In this document: piece after piece, positions 25,309 to 34,762 of the stretch | Numbering within the stretch: position 1 is the first letter of the stretch | Layout of the letters: the number at the start of each line of letters is the position of its first letter | NCBI RefSeq assembly: GCF_004010055.1 | Contig: NZ_RQVT01000018.1 | Coordinates: 248,001-312,000, forward strand | Direction of reading: 5' to 3' | DNA length: 64,000 nt | Source of the DNA: Psychroflexus aestuariivivens | GTDB taxonomy: Bacteria > Bacteroidota > Bacteroidia > Flavobacteriales > Flavobacteriaceae | Program-made: the position numbers and the translations under genes | The notes under the pieces: model-generated | Databases searched by the model: none | Told to the model about the DNA's origin: nothing | What the model saw: only the letters and a program-made list of their open reading frames with translations

Positions 25309-27717
25309 TTATTTCAATTTAGGAAATTCACTTGGTTTAAATTCGTGCATGATTTCATAAACTTTCTCAAAAACATCTTCTGAAGATGGTTTAGAAAAAT
25401 AATCACCATCTGTACCATAAGCTGGTCTGTGTGCTTTTGCAGTTAGCGTTTGAGGTTTACTATCCAAATATTGATATGCATTTTGCTCATCCAAAACTTG
25501 TTGTAAAATATACGCAGATGCACCACCTGGAACATCTTCATCTATTACAAGCAAACGACTTGTTTTGGAGACACTTTTTACAATGTCATGATTTAAATCG
25601 AATGGCAATAAAGATTGACAATCAATAATTTCAATATCGATGCCGACTTCTTGCAATTCTTGCGCTGCTTTTTCAATAATTCTTAAGGTTGAACCGTAAG
25701 AAACCACGGTCAAGTCTTCACCTTCTCGAATAGTTTCAACTACACCAACAGGTGTTTTGAATTCACCTAAATTATTAGGCAGTTTTTCTTTTAAACGGTA
25801 AGCATTTAAGCATTCCACAATCAGTGAAGGTTCATCGCTTTCTAACATTGTGTTGTAGAAACCGGCGGCTTTAGTCATATTTCTTGGAACTAAAACATTG
25901 ATGCCTCGAATCAAGTTCAAAATGCCACCCATCGGTGAACCTGAATGCCAAATGCCTTCCAGTCGGTGTCCGCGAGTTCTTACAATAAGCGGCGCTTTTT
26001 GTTTACCTTTTGTTCGGTAGGATAGCGTCGCCAAATCATCGCTCATAATTTGTAAAGCGTATAATAAGTAATCTAAATATTGAATTTCAGCGATTGGGCG
26101 TAAACCTCTCATTGCCATTCCGATACCTTGACCTAAAATCGTGGCTTCGCGAATTCCTGTATCAGCAACTCTCAGCTTACCATATTTTTTTTGAAGTCCT
26201 TCTAAACCTTGATTCACATCACCAATTTCTCCAGAATCTTCTCCAAAAATTAAGCTTTCAGGTCTAGTTTCAAAAATTTTATCAAAGTTGTCTCTCAAGA
26301 CCACTCTTGCATCAACTTCTTCTACATCTTCAGCGTAAGTAGGTTCTACGGCTTCAATATTTATCGCTCGACCTTCATATGCACTCCATAAATTACTGCT
26401 ATAATCAGGTTGTGTACGGTCAGAGAAATCTTCAATCCATTGAATTAGTTTTGTTTTGGCCTCAGATTCTTCGCCTCTTACGTAACGCAAAGCTTTTCTA
26501 GCTGTTGCTAAAATGACAGATTTTAAAGGTTCATCATTGTTTTTTAATTCATCGACTAGAGAGTTGATGAAATTTTTATTCTCAGAACTTTGTGCAAGAT
26601 TCGTCAATAACTTAATGACAGTTTTATTTTCAGATTTGGCAGTTTTACCAAAAGCAGTCCAAGCAGCTTTTTTACCATCTCTAACTTCCTTTTTAATACT
26701 CTTTTCTATATCTTTTAATTCTTCATCAGAAGCGAAGCCGTTGGAAATCATCCATTCTCGCATTTTCACATTGCAGTCATGTTCTTTTTCCCACTCCAAA
26801 CGGTCTTCACTTTTGTATCGCTCGTGTGATCCTGAAGTAGAGTGACCTTGCGGTTGGGTAATTTCTGTAACATGAATCAATACAGGAACATGTTCTTCTC
26901 TGGCAATTTTCTCAGCCTTTTGATAAGTCTCTATTAATGACGTGTAATCCCAACCTTTTACGACAAGAATTTCGTAACCGTTGGTGTCTTTTTCTTTTTG
27001 GAATCCTTTTAGAATTTCAGAAATATTTTCTTTTGTAGTTTGGTGTCTTGCGTGCACGGAAATGCCATAATCATCATCCCAAACATTTATTACCATAGGC
27101 ACTTGCATCACACCAGCGGCATTGAAAGTTTCCCAAAATAAACCTTCACTAGTACTGGCATTACCAATGGTTCCCCAAGCAATTTCATCACCATTTTTAG
27201 AAAATTTTTCTGAATTGATGTTTTCTTCGTGACGATAAATTTTAGATGCTTGCGCTAAACCAAGTAAGCGAGGCATTTGCCCAGCAGTTGGAGAAATATC
27301 TGCGCTAGAATTTTTTTGTTCTATAAGGTTTTTCCAAGAACCATCTTCTTGCAAACTATGTGTCATAAAATGTCCGCCCATTTGGCGACCACCTGACATT
27401 GGTTCATCTTCTAAATTTGTGTTGGCGTATAATCCAGCAAAAAATTGCTCGACACTTAACTGTCCTATTGCCATCATGAAAGTTTGGTCTCTGTAATATC
27501 CAGAGCGGAAATCTCCGTTTTTGAAAGACTTCGCCCATGCCAATTGAGGCACTTCTTTTCCATCGCCAAAAATCCCAAATTTTGCCTTGCCGGTAAGCAC
27601 TTCCCGTCTTCCCAAAAGACTGCATTCACGGCTGGTTACGGCTATTTTATAATCTTCTAAAACTTCCTTTTTAAAATCTTCAAAAGAAATATCTTCTTTC
27701 TGAATTTTGTCTTGCAT
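25309..27717 (-). CDS. Fused E1 alpha/beta subunit of a branched-chain or 2-oxoacid dehydrogenase
   Basis: 802 residues: an E1-alpha-like half (about 1-400) and an E1-beta-like half (about 455-802) joined in one chain, an arrangement widespread in Flavobacteriia. In the alpha half the TPP/Mg motif that is GDG...NN in most enzymes reads GNASTSEG (near residue 183) with a later VWDDDYGIS, so Asp and Asn ligands appear swapped. The beta half has the DTGIREATILGQGIGMA and PVVEVQ-type EIQYLDY segments. Substrate, branched-chain 2-oxoacids, is inferred from family. E2 and E3 genes are not adjacent. Confidence 0.88.
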   Translation of the reverse strand: MQDKIQKEDISFEDFKKEVLEDYKIAVTSRECSLLGRREVLTGKAKFGIFGDGKEVPQLAWAKSFKNGDFRSGYYRDQTFMMAIGQLSVEQFFAGLYANTNLEDEPMSGGRQMGGHFMTHSLQEDGSWKNLIEQKNSSADISPTAGQMPRLLGLAQASKIYRHEENINSEKFSKNGDEIAWGTIGNASTSEGLFWETFNAAGVMQVPMVINVWDDDYGISVHARHQTTKENISEILKGFQKEKDTNGYEILVVKGWDYTSLIETYQKAEKIAREEHVPVLIHVTEITQPQGHSTSGSHERYKSEDRLEWEKEHDCNVKMREWMISNGFASDEELKDIEKSIKKEVRDGKKAAWTAFGKTAKSENKTVIKLLTNLAQSSENKNFINSLVDELKNNDEPLKSVILATARKALRYVRGEESEAKTKLIQWIEDFSDRTQPDYSSNLWSAYEGRAINIEAVEPTYAEDVEEVDARVVLRDNFDKIFETRPESLIFGEDSGEIGDVNQGLEGLQKKYGKLRVADTGIREATILGQGIGMAMRGLRPIAEIQYLDYLLYALQIMSDDLATLSYRTKGKQKAPLIVRTRGHRLEGIWHSGSPMGGILNLIRGINVLVPRNMTKAAGFYNTMLESDEPSLIVECLNAYRLKEKLPNNLGEFKTPVGVVETIREGEDLTVVSYGSTLRIIEKAAQELQEVGIDIEIIDCQSLLPFDLNHDIVKSVSKTSRLLVIDEDVPGGASAYILQQVLDEQNAYQYLDSKPQTLTAKAHRPAYGTDGDYFSKPSSEDVFEKVYEIMHEFKPSEFPKLK

Positions 27718-27935
27718 TTTCTCTTTTTTTGAACTCTGGCGAAGATAATGAATTTAGACGAGAATAACATTCTAAGTGATTCAAAAATTATATTATCCGT
27801 AATTATAATTAAAATAGATTCACTTTTTTCAATTATTCTTGTTTAAATTAGATAATACTTATTAAAAACGGAATTATTCAGTCATTTATTTAATTGCCTA
27901 ATATTTTTTATTGATAGATTTTTTACTAAAAAAAC

Positions 27936-30900
27936 TTATCCAACAACTTTCAAACTACTATAACCTTGCGCATTTCTGTCCAAAACAATTTGAGTTTGGA
28001 TGCGTTCCTTCAGGGCAGAAACATGACTAATAATACCGATGGTTTTATTACTTTCGGCTTGAAGTTTTTCTAAAGTATCCAGCGTTAAATCTAATGTTTC
28101 AGGATCTAAAGTGCCAAAACCTTCGTCGATAAATAAACTATTGATATCGATATTTTGCGCTGCCAAATCTGAAAGTGCCAAGGCCAAAGCCAAGCTGATC
28201 ATAAAAGTTTCGCCGCCTGACAATGTTTTGACCGATCGCCGCATGCCGCCCATGTGTTGGTCGATAACGTAAAGTTGGTCTGGATTTTCATGATCCACTG
28301 CTTTGTCCAATTGATAGCGGTCATGCAGTTTTTCCAATCTTTTATTGCCCAAAACTATTAAATGTTTTAAGGTTAAATCCTGAGCGAATTTATTAAATTT
28401 ATTTCCCGTTGCATCGCCGATGAGTTCATTTAGAACTTCCCATTTTCGGTTGTTTTTTTGTTCTTCTGAAATGTGTTTTTGAATCTTTTGATAATCGGAT
28501 TCATATTCTTTGTTGTTTTTTAAAATCCGTTTGATTTCTGCTGAATTTTTTTGATCGGATTCTAAAATTTGCCGTTGTTCAGCAATGGCAGATTCGACAT
28601 CTTCAGATTTTGAAAAATGCTTTAAATCAATATTTGAAATTTGCGTGTTTAAATTTTTTATTTTATCCTGAGTTGAATTTAAATCTTTATCGAGTTTGTG
28701 TTTTTGCTCAATCAAATCATTGTAAACTTTCGCCTGAAGTTGCGCTGATTTTGCTTCTTTTATATTTTTGAAATCTTCTTTAGTGACTTCATCTTGAAGC
28801 TTCGATTCCAAAATCGTATTTTGTTTGGTGTAGTTTTCTAAATCTTGAATTTTTCCTTTCAGATTTTTTTTATGGTGTTTCAAATTGGACTGTTGATTGG
28901 TCCAGTTTGATTTGAATTGTTTGACAACAGATTTTAAATTTTCTCCCTCGTACATCTCCTGAATATTCTGTTGAAGTCTTTTGCCCTCTTTGAAAATTTC
29001 AAGCATGTTTTGCGCTATTGGTAGTGCTTCATTAATGCTATTCAAATCTTGACTTTGAGATTTGAATGTCTTCAAATTTTCAAGCTTATTTTGACGAATT
29101 ACAACTAATTCATCAAAATTCTTGTTATTAATATTCTCAAAAAAATCACCAAACTTCTTTTGAAATTCATCTTCAAGATTTTGTATTTGGCGACCTAATT
29201 TTTGCAATTCTTCATGTTCTTTGTCGTATTGTTCTTTTTTGAGTTTTAAATTCGATTTTAACTCAACCAATTTACTTTTTTTCGTTTCTAAATCTTGCTT
29301 TAAATCTGTGATTTTGGCGTCAAGTTGGTTTGGTTTTTCTGGCAGATGCTCTGCAAAAGGATGTTCAGTTGAACCGCATAAGGGGCAAGTTTCACCAGTT
29401 TTCAATCGCTTGCGCAAATCTTCTAATTCCAGTTTTAAATTCTCGTTTTCTTTTTGATGTTCTAGAATTTCCAAGTTTTTACCTTTAATTTCAACGTCTT
29501 TTTCCAACTTGGAAATTAACTCAGGCAATTGACTGATTTCCTGGTTGATTTTTGAAATCTCTTTTGTTAAATCTTGACTACGTTGCTGAATATGATCAAG
29601 ATTTCCTTGAAGATGTTTTGCGTCTTTGATCTTATCAATTTCCAGATTCAGATTGTCAATTTTAACTTCAATATCTTCAACATCGGTGTTGAGTTTGTTT
29701 TTTAAATTATCATAAATCTTAGATTTCTGAGATTTAAGTTCTTTTAATTGTCCAATCAATTCCTCCAATAGATTATTTTGAAGTGAAACGTCAAGCTGCT
29801 TTAATTGTGGTTTAAGCAATTCTTTTTTAGACTTAAAAGCATCCAGTTTTTTGTCTTTCTGAATACGTAGATTCTCGTAGTTTTCAAGAAAATCATCTAA
29901 ATCAGTTTCCAATTTCTCGGCTGAAGTATCGTGTTTGACAAGTTCTTCAACTTTATTTTGAAGCCTGTTCAATTCCGTTTCAAGCTGGGAAATGCTATCT
30001 TTTTCAGTTGAAATCGATGTTTTTGAGTCAAAAATTTTGACTTGCAAGTCGTCCCAAGTTCGCAAACTTTCTTCAAAACCCAAAGTTTTTTGATGCTTGG
30101 CGATTCGATTTTGATTTACATCATCGAATCTTGACTTATTTTGTTTTAATTGTTCAAATTGAGATTTTACTTTATTTAATTCAATTTTTAGCTTAGATAT
30201 TTGCTTGATTTTTTCTGAATCTTTTTCGTATTCTTTGAGTAGTTGTTCTGTTTTGGAAATGCGTTTTTCGAGTTCAATGTTTTTAGCTTCGTAATTTTGA
30301 ATATTCTCGTTACTCAATAATTTTTCTTCTAAATCATTCAATCTTAACTTTTGATCTTTGATTAGCTCCTGTAAGTCTTTATTTTTTTGATAAACTTGTA
30401 TTCCGATTTTTCTGTAAATCGGTGTGTTGGTGATTTTTTCGAGCAATGCGCTGCGTTCTTTGTCGTCAGATTTTAGAAGTTTGGCAAATTCACCCTGAGA
30501 AAGCAAAACCGATTTTACAAATTGATCATAAGATAAGCCAATGAGTCGTTCGATTTCTTGTTCAACTTCGGTTTTCTTTTCGCTGAAAGATTTTTCCGAT
30601 TGGTGGTCAAACAGTATCATATCATGGTCACGAAGCTTGTCATTTCGATTGGTAGAAATGGTCCAAGTCGCAGTGAAATCTCCAGATTTACAGTTGAATT
30701 TTACTTCAGCAAAGGCGTCTTTTTGGTATTTTGTCAGAATGCTGCCGTCTTGTTCTATACGGGTTTTGCTAATTTTTTCCAGACGTGGCGTTTTACCGTA
30801 AAGCGCTAAACAAATGGCATCTAAAATAGTGCTTTTCCCACTTCCTGTCGCACCAACAATGGCGAACAATCCGCCATCACTAAGCGGCGGCGCTTCAAAA

Positions 30901-30962
30901 TCGATATTATGCTCGCCTTTTAGTGAATTGATATTTTTGAATCGAAGGTGTAAGATTTTCAT
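27936..30962 (-). CDS. sbcC: Exonuclease subunit SbcC
   Basis: 1008-residue SMC-like ATPase. The Walker A GATGSGKST is at residues 37-45, the Q-loop in LLSQGEFAKLL, long coiled coils on both arms, and a zinc hook CPLCGSTEHPF near residue 524. The ABC signature TLSGGETFMISLALALALSD and Walker B SLFIDEGFGTLD are at the C-terminus. With SbcD it cuts DNA hairpins and processes double-strand ends. Its ATG is three bases after the sbcD stop. Confidence 0.96.
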   Translation of the reverse strand: MKILHLRFKNINSLKGEHNIDFEAPPLSDGGLFAIVGATGSGKSTILDAICLALYGKTPRLEKISKTRIEQDGSILTKYQKDAFAEVKFNCKSGDFTATWTISTNRNDKLRDHDMILFDHQSEKSFSEKKTEVEQEIERLIGLSYDQFVKSVLLSQGEFAKLLKSDDKERSALLEKITNTPIYRKIGIQVYQKNKDLQELIKDQKLRLNDLEEKLLSNENIQNYEAKNIELEKRISKTEQLLKEYEKDSEKIKQISKLKIELNKVKSQFEQLKQNKSRFDDVNQNRIAKHQKTLGFEESLRTWDDLQVKIFDSKTSISTEKDSISQLETELNRLQNKVEELVKHDTSAEKLETDLDDFLENYENLRIQKDKKLDAFKSKKELLKPQLKQLDVSLQNNLLEELIGQLKELKSQKSKIYDNLKNKLNTDVEDIEVKIDNLNLEIDKIKDAKHLQGNLDHIQQRSQDLTKEISKINQEISQLPELISKLEKDVEIKGKNLEILEHQKENENLKLELEDLRKRLKTGETCPLCGSTEHPFAEHLPEKPNQLDAKITDLKQDLETKKSKLVELKSNLKLKKEQYDKEHEELQKLGRQIQNLEDEFQKKFGDFFENINNKNFDELVVIRQNKLENLKTFKSQSQDLNSINEALPIAQNMLEIFKEGKRLQQNIQEMYEGENLKSVVKQFKSNWTNQQSNLKHHKKNLKGKIQDLENYTKQNTILESKLQDEVTKEDFKNIKEAKSAQLQAKVYNDLIEQKHKLDKDLNSTQDKIKNLNTQISNIDLKHFSKSEDVESAIAEQRQILESDQKNSAEIKRILKNNKEYESDYQKIQKHISEEQKNNRKWEVLNELIGDATGNKFNKFAQDLTLKHLIVLGNKRLEKLHDRYQLDKAVDHENPDQLYVIDQHMGGMRRSVKTLSGGETFMISLALALALSDLAAQNIDINSLFIDEGFGTLDPETLDLTLDTLEKLQAESNKTIGIISHVSALKERIQTQIVLDRNAQGYSSLKVVG

Positions 30963-30964
30963 AA

Positions 30965-32170
30965 TTAGTAAATGTTCAATTCGTCTAAAATACTTTCAAA
31001 AGCATCGATTAGCTCTATTTTTGAAACTTCGGTTTCGTCTGTAGCATCCAGTTTTTTTCGAAACACATCCGACACATTTAAATCCTGAATATTGTCTTCA
31101 GATTTATATAAATCAGCGCTACCTTTGGGTTGATTTTGATAAGAAATTTTGTGTTTGACAATTTTGCAATTTTCAGTTGAAAAATTTTCAATCAGACTTT
31201 CTAATTCTGCATTTTTTGTGGCTGAAAAATCAATATCCTGCATTTGAATTTCAATCAAAGTGTCTAATTCTTCTGAATTTTCGACCTGTTCTAATTTAGT
31301 TCGGATGTCGTCTAAATTTCCTTTGATTAATTTTAAATTTCTGAATTTTGGTACAGACAAACTTTGAGGCTCAAAATCGGTTTCAGTATCGATAATTAGA
31401 ATTCGTTTGTCATTTTTGCGTTCGCTGAAAGACAGTGGAATAGGGGAGCCGCTATAAAAAATAGGCGTTTTTGCATTTAGTTTTTGAGGTTTGTGAATAT
31501 GACCAAGCGCTATATAATCGTATAAATTGCCAAAATGTTTGGCTTCCAAACCGGCTAAATTTCCGATTTGTATGTCGCGCTCACTGTCAGATAAAGCGAC
31601 ACCTACGGCATATAAATGTCCCATGCCAAGGAGTGGTTTGTCTGGGAATTTTGTTTTTGAAACCTTTGCGGTTTCCTGAAAATGATAGGCAATGCTGTGT
31701 TGAATTGCTTCTATTTTGCTATCGTAATCTTCTGCTTTGTATTGTTTTTTCAAATCCTGACTTCTCAAATATGGAATTGCTGCCACGACAATTTCAACTT
31801 CATTGTTTTTCAAAATAGGAATTAGACAATCTTCAACATTTTCGGGCATCCTGCCTATGACGTGAATATCGAGTTGATTGAGCAATTCTTTGGGCGCATC
31901 CAAGACATTTGGCGAATCGTGATTACCGCCAGTGAGAATGATTTTTAAGTTGAATTTTTTCAACTTCATCAAGGTTTGATAATACAAAGTTCTGGATTCA
32001 CTCGATGGGTTCGAGAAATCGAAAATATCACCAGAAACTAATAAAACATCGATGTTTTCGTTTTGAATAACTTCACACAACCAATCGACGAAAAGCGAGA
32101 AATCTTGGTGCAAATCTACTTTGTGCAGTTTTTTACCAATGTGCCAATCTGCGGTGTGAAGTATTTTCAT
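30965..32170 (-). CDS. sbcD: Exonuclease subunit SbcD
   Basis: 401-residue Mre11-like metallophosphoesterase. Motifs in order: TADWHIGKKLH (residues 6-16), VSGDIFDFSNPS, GGNHDSPN near residue 82 and ALGHIHKPQ near residue 220. It supplies the nuclease centre for SbcC. The two genes are separated by two bases. The C-terminal ~110 residues are acidic and form the SbcC-binding part by family analogy. Confidence 0.95.
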   Translation of the reverse strand: MKILHTADWHIGKKLHKVDLHQDFSLFVDWLCEVIQNENIDVLLVSGDIFDFSNPSSESRTLYYQTLMKLKKFNLKIILTGGNHDSPNVLDAPKELLNQLDIHVIGRMPENVEDCLIPILKNNEVEIVVAAIPYLRSQDLKKQYKAEDYDSKIEAIQHSIAYHFQETAKVSKTKFPDKPLLGMGHLYAVGVALSDSERDIQIGNLAGLEAKHFGNLYDYIALGHIHKPQKLNAKTPIFYSGSPIPLSFSERKNDKRILIIDTETDFEPQSLSVPKFRNLKLIKGNLDDIRTKLEQVENSEELDTLIEIQMQDIDFSATKNAELESLIENFSTENCKIVKHKISYQNQPKGSADLYKSEDNIQDLNVSDVFRKKLDATDETEVSKIELIDAFESILDELNIY

Positions 32171-32182
32171 GAAATTAGATTT

Positions 32183-32860
32183 TTAGAGCGATTTGTAATA
32201 TCCGACTTTAAACCAGAGTCGATTTCGAAATCTGTTGTCTACCAAATAATCATCCGTACGGTAGTCCAACCCAACTTCAAATTTGTTTTTGTCATCGATA
32301 TAAAAACCGAGTGCGCCGGCCAAACGATTTTCAATATCATCGTCGCCATCTTGCGTCATATAAATAATTTCGTTAGAAAATGCTAAATAATTTTCGCCTG
32401 GATCCAAACTAACGCCGTTAAGTGGAATTTGACTTTTAAGTCTGTAACGCGCTCTGAATAAGAATTTCTCATTTTTAAAAAATGTCTGATCTGTTCTGAT
32501 TCTATGCCCAATTCTGAACATCGAACTGCGTTGCAAAATAGACACTTGCTGAATCGGCCGATGTGTGTTTTCGCCTTCCTCAATTCTGTATTGGTAACCG
32601 ATATCAACTTTGATAAACGGAGATAAACGCCTGCCGACGAAGGTTTGTAAATCTGTTAAACTGTGATTATAATCAAATTTATCGTCCAACGTTTGATCGT
32701 TGTAAACGAAATGTTGCGATTCAACTTTATGTGTGACAGAATATTTTTCAGAAATTTTATAACTCAATGAAGCTTCGGGAAAAAAACCACCCAAAGAACG
32801 CGTTTGTGCATAAGAATTCATTGCGAAGCAGGTCGCTAAAATAAATATAAACTGTTTCAT
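32183..32860 (-). CDS. DUF2490-family outer-membrane beta-barrel-like protein
   Basis: 225 residues with an N-terminal signal peptide (MKQFIFILATCFAMNSYAQ). The rest alternates aromatic/hydrophobic and polar residues as in a small beta-barrel, with the DUF2490 segments SVTHKVESQHFVYN, FRIGHRIRTDQTFF and FRARYRLKSQIPL, and the end RNRLWFKVGYYKSL. Function unknown. Its start abuts the stop of the acidic exported protein gene, suggesting joint expression with it and with sbcD 12 bases downstream. Confidence 0.78.
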   Translation of the reverse strand: MKQFIFILATCFAMNSYAQTRSLGGFFPEASLSYKISEKYSVTHKVESQHFVYNDQTLDDKFDYNHSLTDLQTFVGRRLSPFIKVDIGYQYRIEEGENTHRPIQQVSILQRSSMFRIGHRIRTDQTFFKNEKFLFRARYRLKSQIPLNGVSLDPGENYLAFSNEIIYMTQDGDDDIENRLAGALGFYIDDKNKFEVGLDYRTDDYLVDNRFRNRLWFKVGYYKSL

Positions 32861-32861
32861 A

Positions 32862-33434
32862 TTAGTAATCTAAATTATCAGTGGCTTTGATGTTTACGAT
32901 TCGTTTTTCAAGAAGTTTTCCGTCCTGATCAAAAAGTCCTTCCCAAAGTTCGTCTGCGTCTTCATTTTTGCCATAAAATTCAATTTCGTAATTTATAGTT
33001 AAATCCTCGTCGTGTTCATCTTCATCTATTAAATCTTCCAAATCATCGCCGTCACCAGTATATTGAATTTGAATTTTTTTAATAGAAAATTTACTATAAT
33101 TTTCATCAAAATATTGCTGAATTTTTTGTTTTGCATGTGTTTTAATTTCGTTCTGATCTATTAAAATTTCGATATTAACGATTTCTCCAGAAGTATCGAA
33201 TTCTACACTATGTTTATTGTTTTTCCAAAATAATTTGGCTTCATAAGCTTTTTTAGTACCATCGGTTTGAAAATACCATTTTACACGAGATTTTTTCTCG
33301 TAAGCATCTTTCATCCATTCTTTTGCAGATTCAGGTACTTGCTTTTTCTTGACGCGTTTTTCAACTTCATTTTTTTCTTGGGCGAAAACAATTGAAAAAC
33401 AAAATAATAATAAAATTGTGGTTATATTTTTCAT
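32862..33434 (-). CDS. Exported acidic protein of unknown function, PepSY-like
   Basis: 190 residues with a signal peptide (MKNITTILLLFCFSIVFAQ). It contains two similar segments with alpha/beta pattern, roughly residues 35-95 and 100-185, like PepSY/DUF2874-type putative inhibitor domains, and a strikingly acidic stretch (GDGDDLEDLIDEDEHDED) near residues 126-143 that might bind calcium. It is followed by a DUF2490 gene one base away. I do not recognise a precise family. Confidence 0.6.
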   Translation of the reverse strand: MKNITTILLLFCFSIVFAQEKNEVEKRVKKKQVPESAKEWMKDAYEKKSRVKWYFQTDGTKKAYEAKLFWKNNKHSVEFDTSGEIVNIEILIDQNEIKTHAKQKIQQYFDENYSKFSIKKIQIQYTGDGDDLEDLIDEDEHDEDLTINYEIEFYGKNEDADELWEGLFDQDGKLLEKRIVNIKATDNLDY

Positions 33435-33456
33435 GTGTTTTAATTTTTATGGAATA

Positions 33457-33873
33457 TTAATCTAAAAAACTTTTTACTGCTAAATTATAACTTCTTAAAC
33501 CAAAACCGCTAATAGTGCCGAGCACGACCGGAGAAATGAAAGATTTTTTTCTGAATTTTTCTCTAGCTTGAGGATTGGAAATGTGAACTTCAACTACTGG
33601 AGTTTCTATTGCCTTGATAGTGTCTGCAATGGCAATTGAAGTATGCGTAAAAGCTGCTGCATTCAGAATAATGCCGTCTACATTGTCGTCGGCTTCTTGT
33701 AATTCTGAAATAATTTCACCTTCAATATTAGACTGAAAATAGGACAATTCAGCAGATTTGAATTCAAATTGAAGCTCTGTAAAGTAATCTTTAAAACTCC
33801 TACTACCGTATATTTCTGGTTCACGTTTGCCCAAAATATTGAGGTTTGGTCCGTTGATGACGTGTATTTTCAT
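33457..33873 (-). CDS. aroQ: 3-dehydroquinate dehydratase, type II
   Basis: 138-residue type II enzyme. It has INGPNLNILGKREPEIYG at residues 5-22 with the Asn and catalytic Tyr, ILNAAAFTHTSIAIAD near residues 70-85, and EVHISNPQAREKFRKKS with the conserved His near residue 96. It dehydrates 3-dehydroquinate in the shikimate route. It is divergent from the repressor gene at 33989. Confidence 0.95.
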   Translation of the reverse strand: MKIHVINGPNLNILGKREPEIYGSRSFKDYFTELQFEFKSAELSYFQSNIEGEIISELQEADDNVDGIILNAAAFTHTSIAIADTIKAIETPVVEVHISNPQAREKFRKKSFISPVVLGTISGFGLRSYNLAVKSFLD

Positions 33874-33988
33874 GATGTTTAACTTTAGAATTCAAATTTA
33901 TTAAAATATTTGATGAGAAAACTTTTTATTGATTAGGATTTTTTCCTTTATTTAGCGGATATATTCCGAATTTAAATTAAATTTGAGC

Positions 33989-34762
33989 ATGAAATCAGAT
34001 TTACCTATAGAAATTCAGCGTTTTAAACAAGTTCGCGAAGAGCACAATTTTACTCAAACTGAATTTGCAGAAGTCCTTAATATCAAAAATTCTACCTCGG
34101 ATATTGAACGCGGACGGACCAAACTTTCCGGACAAGTTGTGATGCAGCTTTTAAAGATTTTTGAAATCAATCCATTGTGGATTTTTGGTGAAAGTTTTCA
34201 GAAAAAGTTAGACGTACATCATATCAATTCCATGCCGAAAGTGATTTCAATTTCTGAAGACAACAATAGAGAAAATATGTTGCTGGTGAACCAAAAAGCA
34301 GCTGCCGGCTATCCGCAGAATATTGGTGATGCTGAATTTTACCAGCAATTACCAGCTTTTGAAATGCCAATTCCACAATTCAGAAATGCATCTTTTCGTG
34401 GTTTTCAAATAGAAGGCGATAGTATGGAGCCGAATTTCAGAGCTGACGATTGGGTTTTGGGCAAGTCTGTAGAAAGTTTGCAACAAGCCAACAATCATAA
34501 AGTTTATGTCTTTGTTTTGCAAGATTCTGTATTGGTCAAAAAATTACACAAGCATCCCAATTCTCATAAAGTGTCGCTGATTTCTACCAATTCGTATTAT
34601 CCGCCTTATGAAATTGAAGCTTCAGAAATTCAAGAAATATGGGAAGTGACAAGCAAATTGACTTTTTCCATAAATGAAAATTCTGAAAATAGCATGTTGA
34701 AAAAATTGGAGCAATCTATGGAAGATTTGAAAGCGCAACTTCATTCTATTAAAAAAGTTTAG
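33989..34762 (+). CDS. LexA-like transcriptional repressor (XRE HTH + S24 peptidase)
   Basis: 257 residues from the ATG at 33989. An N-terminal Cro/CI-type helix-turn-helix (TQTEFAEVLNIKNSTSDIERGR) covers residues ~20-70. The S24 self-cleavage domain has the Ala-Gly scissile pair in QKAAAGYPQN near residue 107, Ser145 in EGDSMEPNF and Lys184 in VLVKKLHKH. A C-terminal coiled-coil tail follows. It likely represses genes until RecA filaments or another signal trigger self-cleavage; the targets are not identified. A CGGA-N5-TCCG dyad lies at 33956-33968 upstream. Confidence 0.85.
   Translation: MKSDLPIEIQRFKQVREEHNFTQTEFAEVLNIKNSTSDIERGRTKLSGQVVMQLLKIFEINPLWIFGESFQKKLDVHHINSMPKVISISEDNNRENMLLVNQKAAAGYPQNIGDAEFYQQLPAFEMPIPQFRNASFRGFQIEGDSMEPNFRADDWVLGKSVESLQQANNHKVYVFVLQDSVLVKKLHKHPNSHKVSLISTNSYYPPYEIEASEIQEIWEVTSKLTFSINENSENSMLKKLEQSMEDLKAQLHSIKKV

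Noticed and set aside
31471-31818. 115-residue plus-strand frame opposite sbcD
   Set aside because: Overlaps the conserved SbcD core in antisense and shows no domain of its own.
33956-33968. CGGA-N5-TCCG dyad upstream of the S24 repressor as an autoregulatory operator
   Set aside because: Only four-base arms and no flanking symmetry; too weak to report as a feature without comparison to relatives.
33978-33985. TAAATTTG as a promoter -7 element for the repressor gene
   Set aside because: It lies four bases before the ATG, so transcription would start inside the gene.
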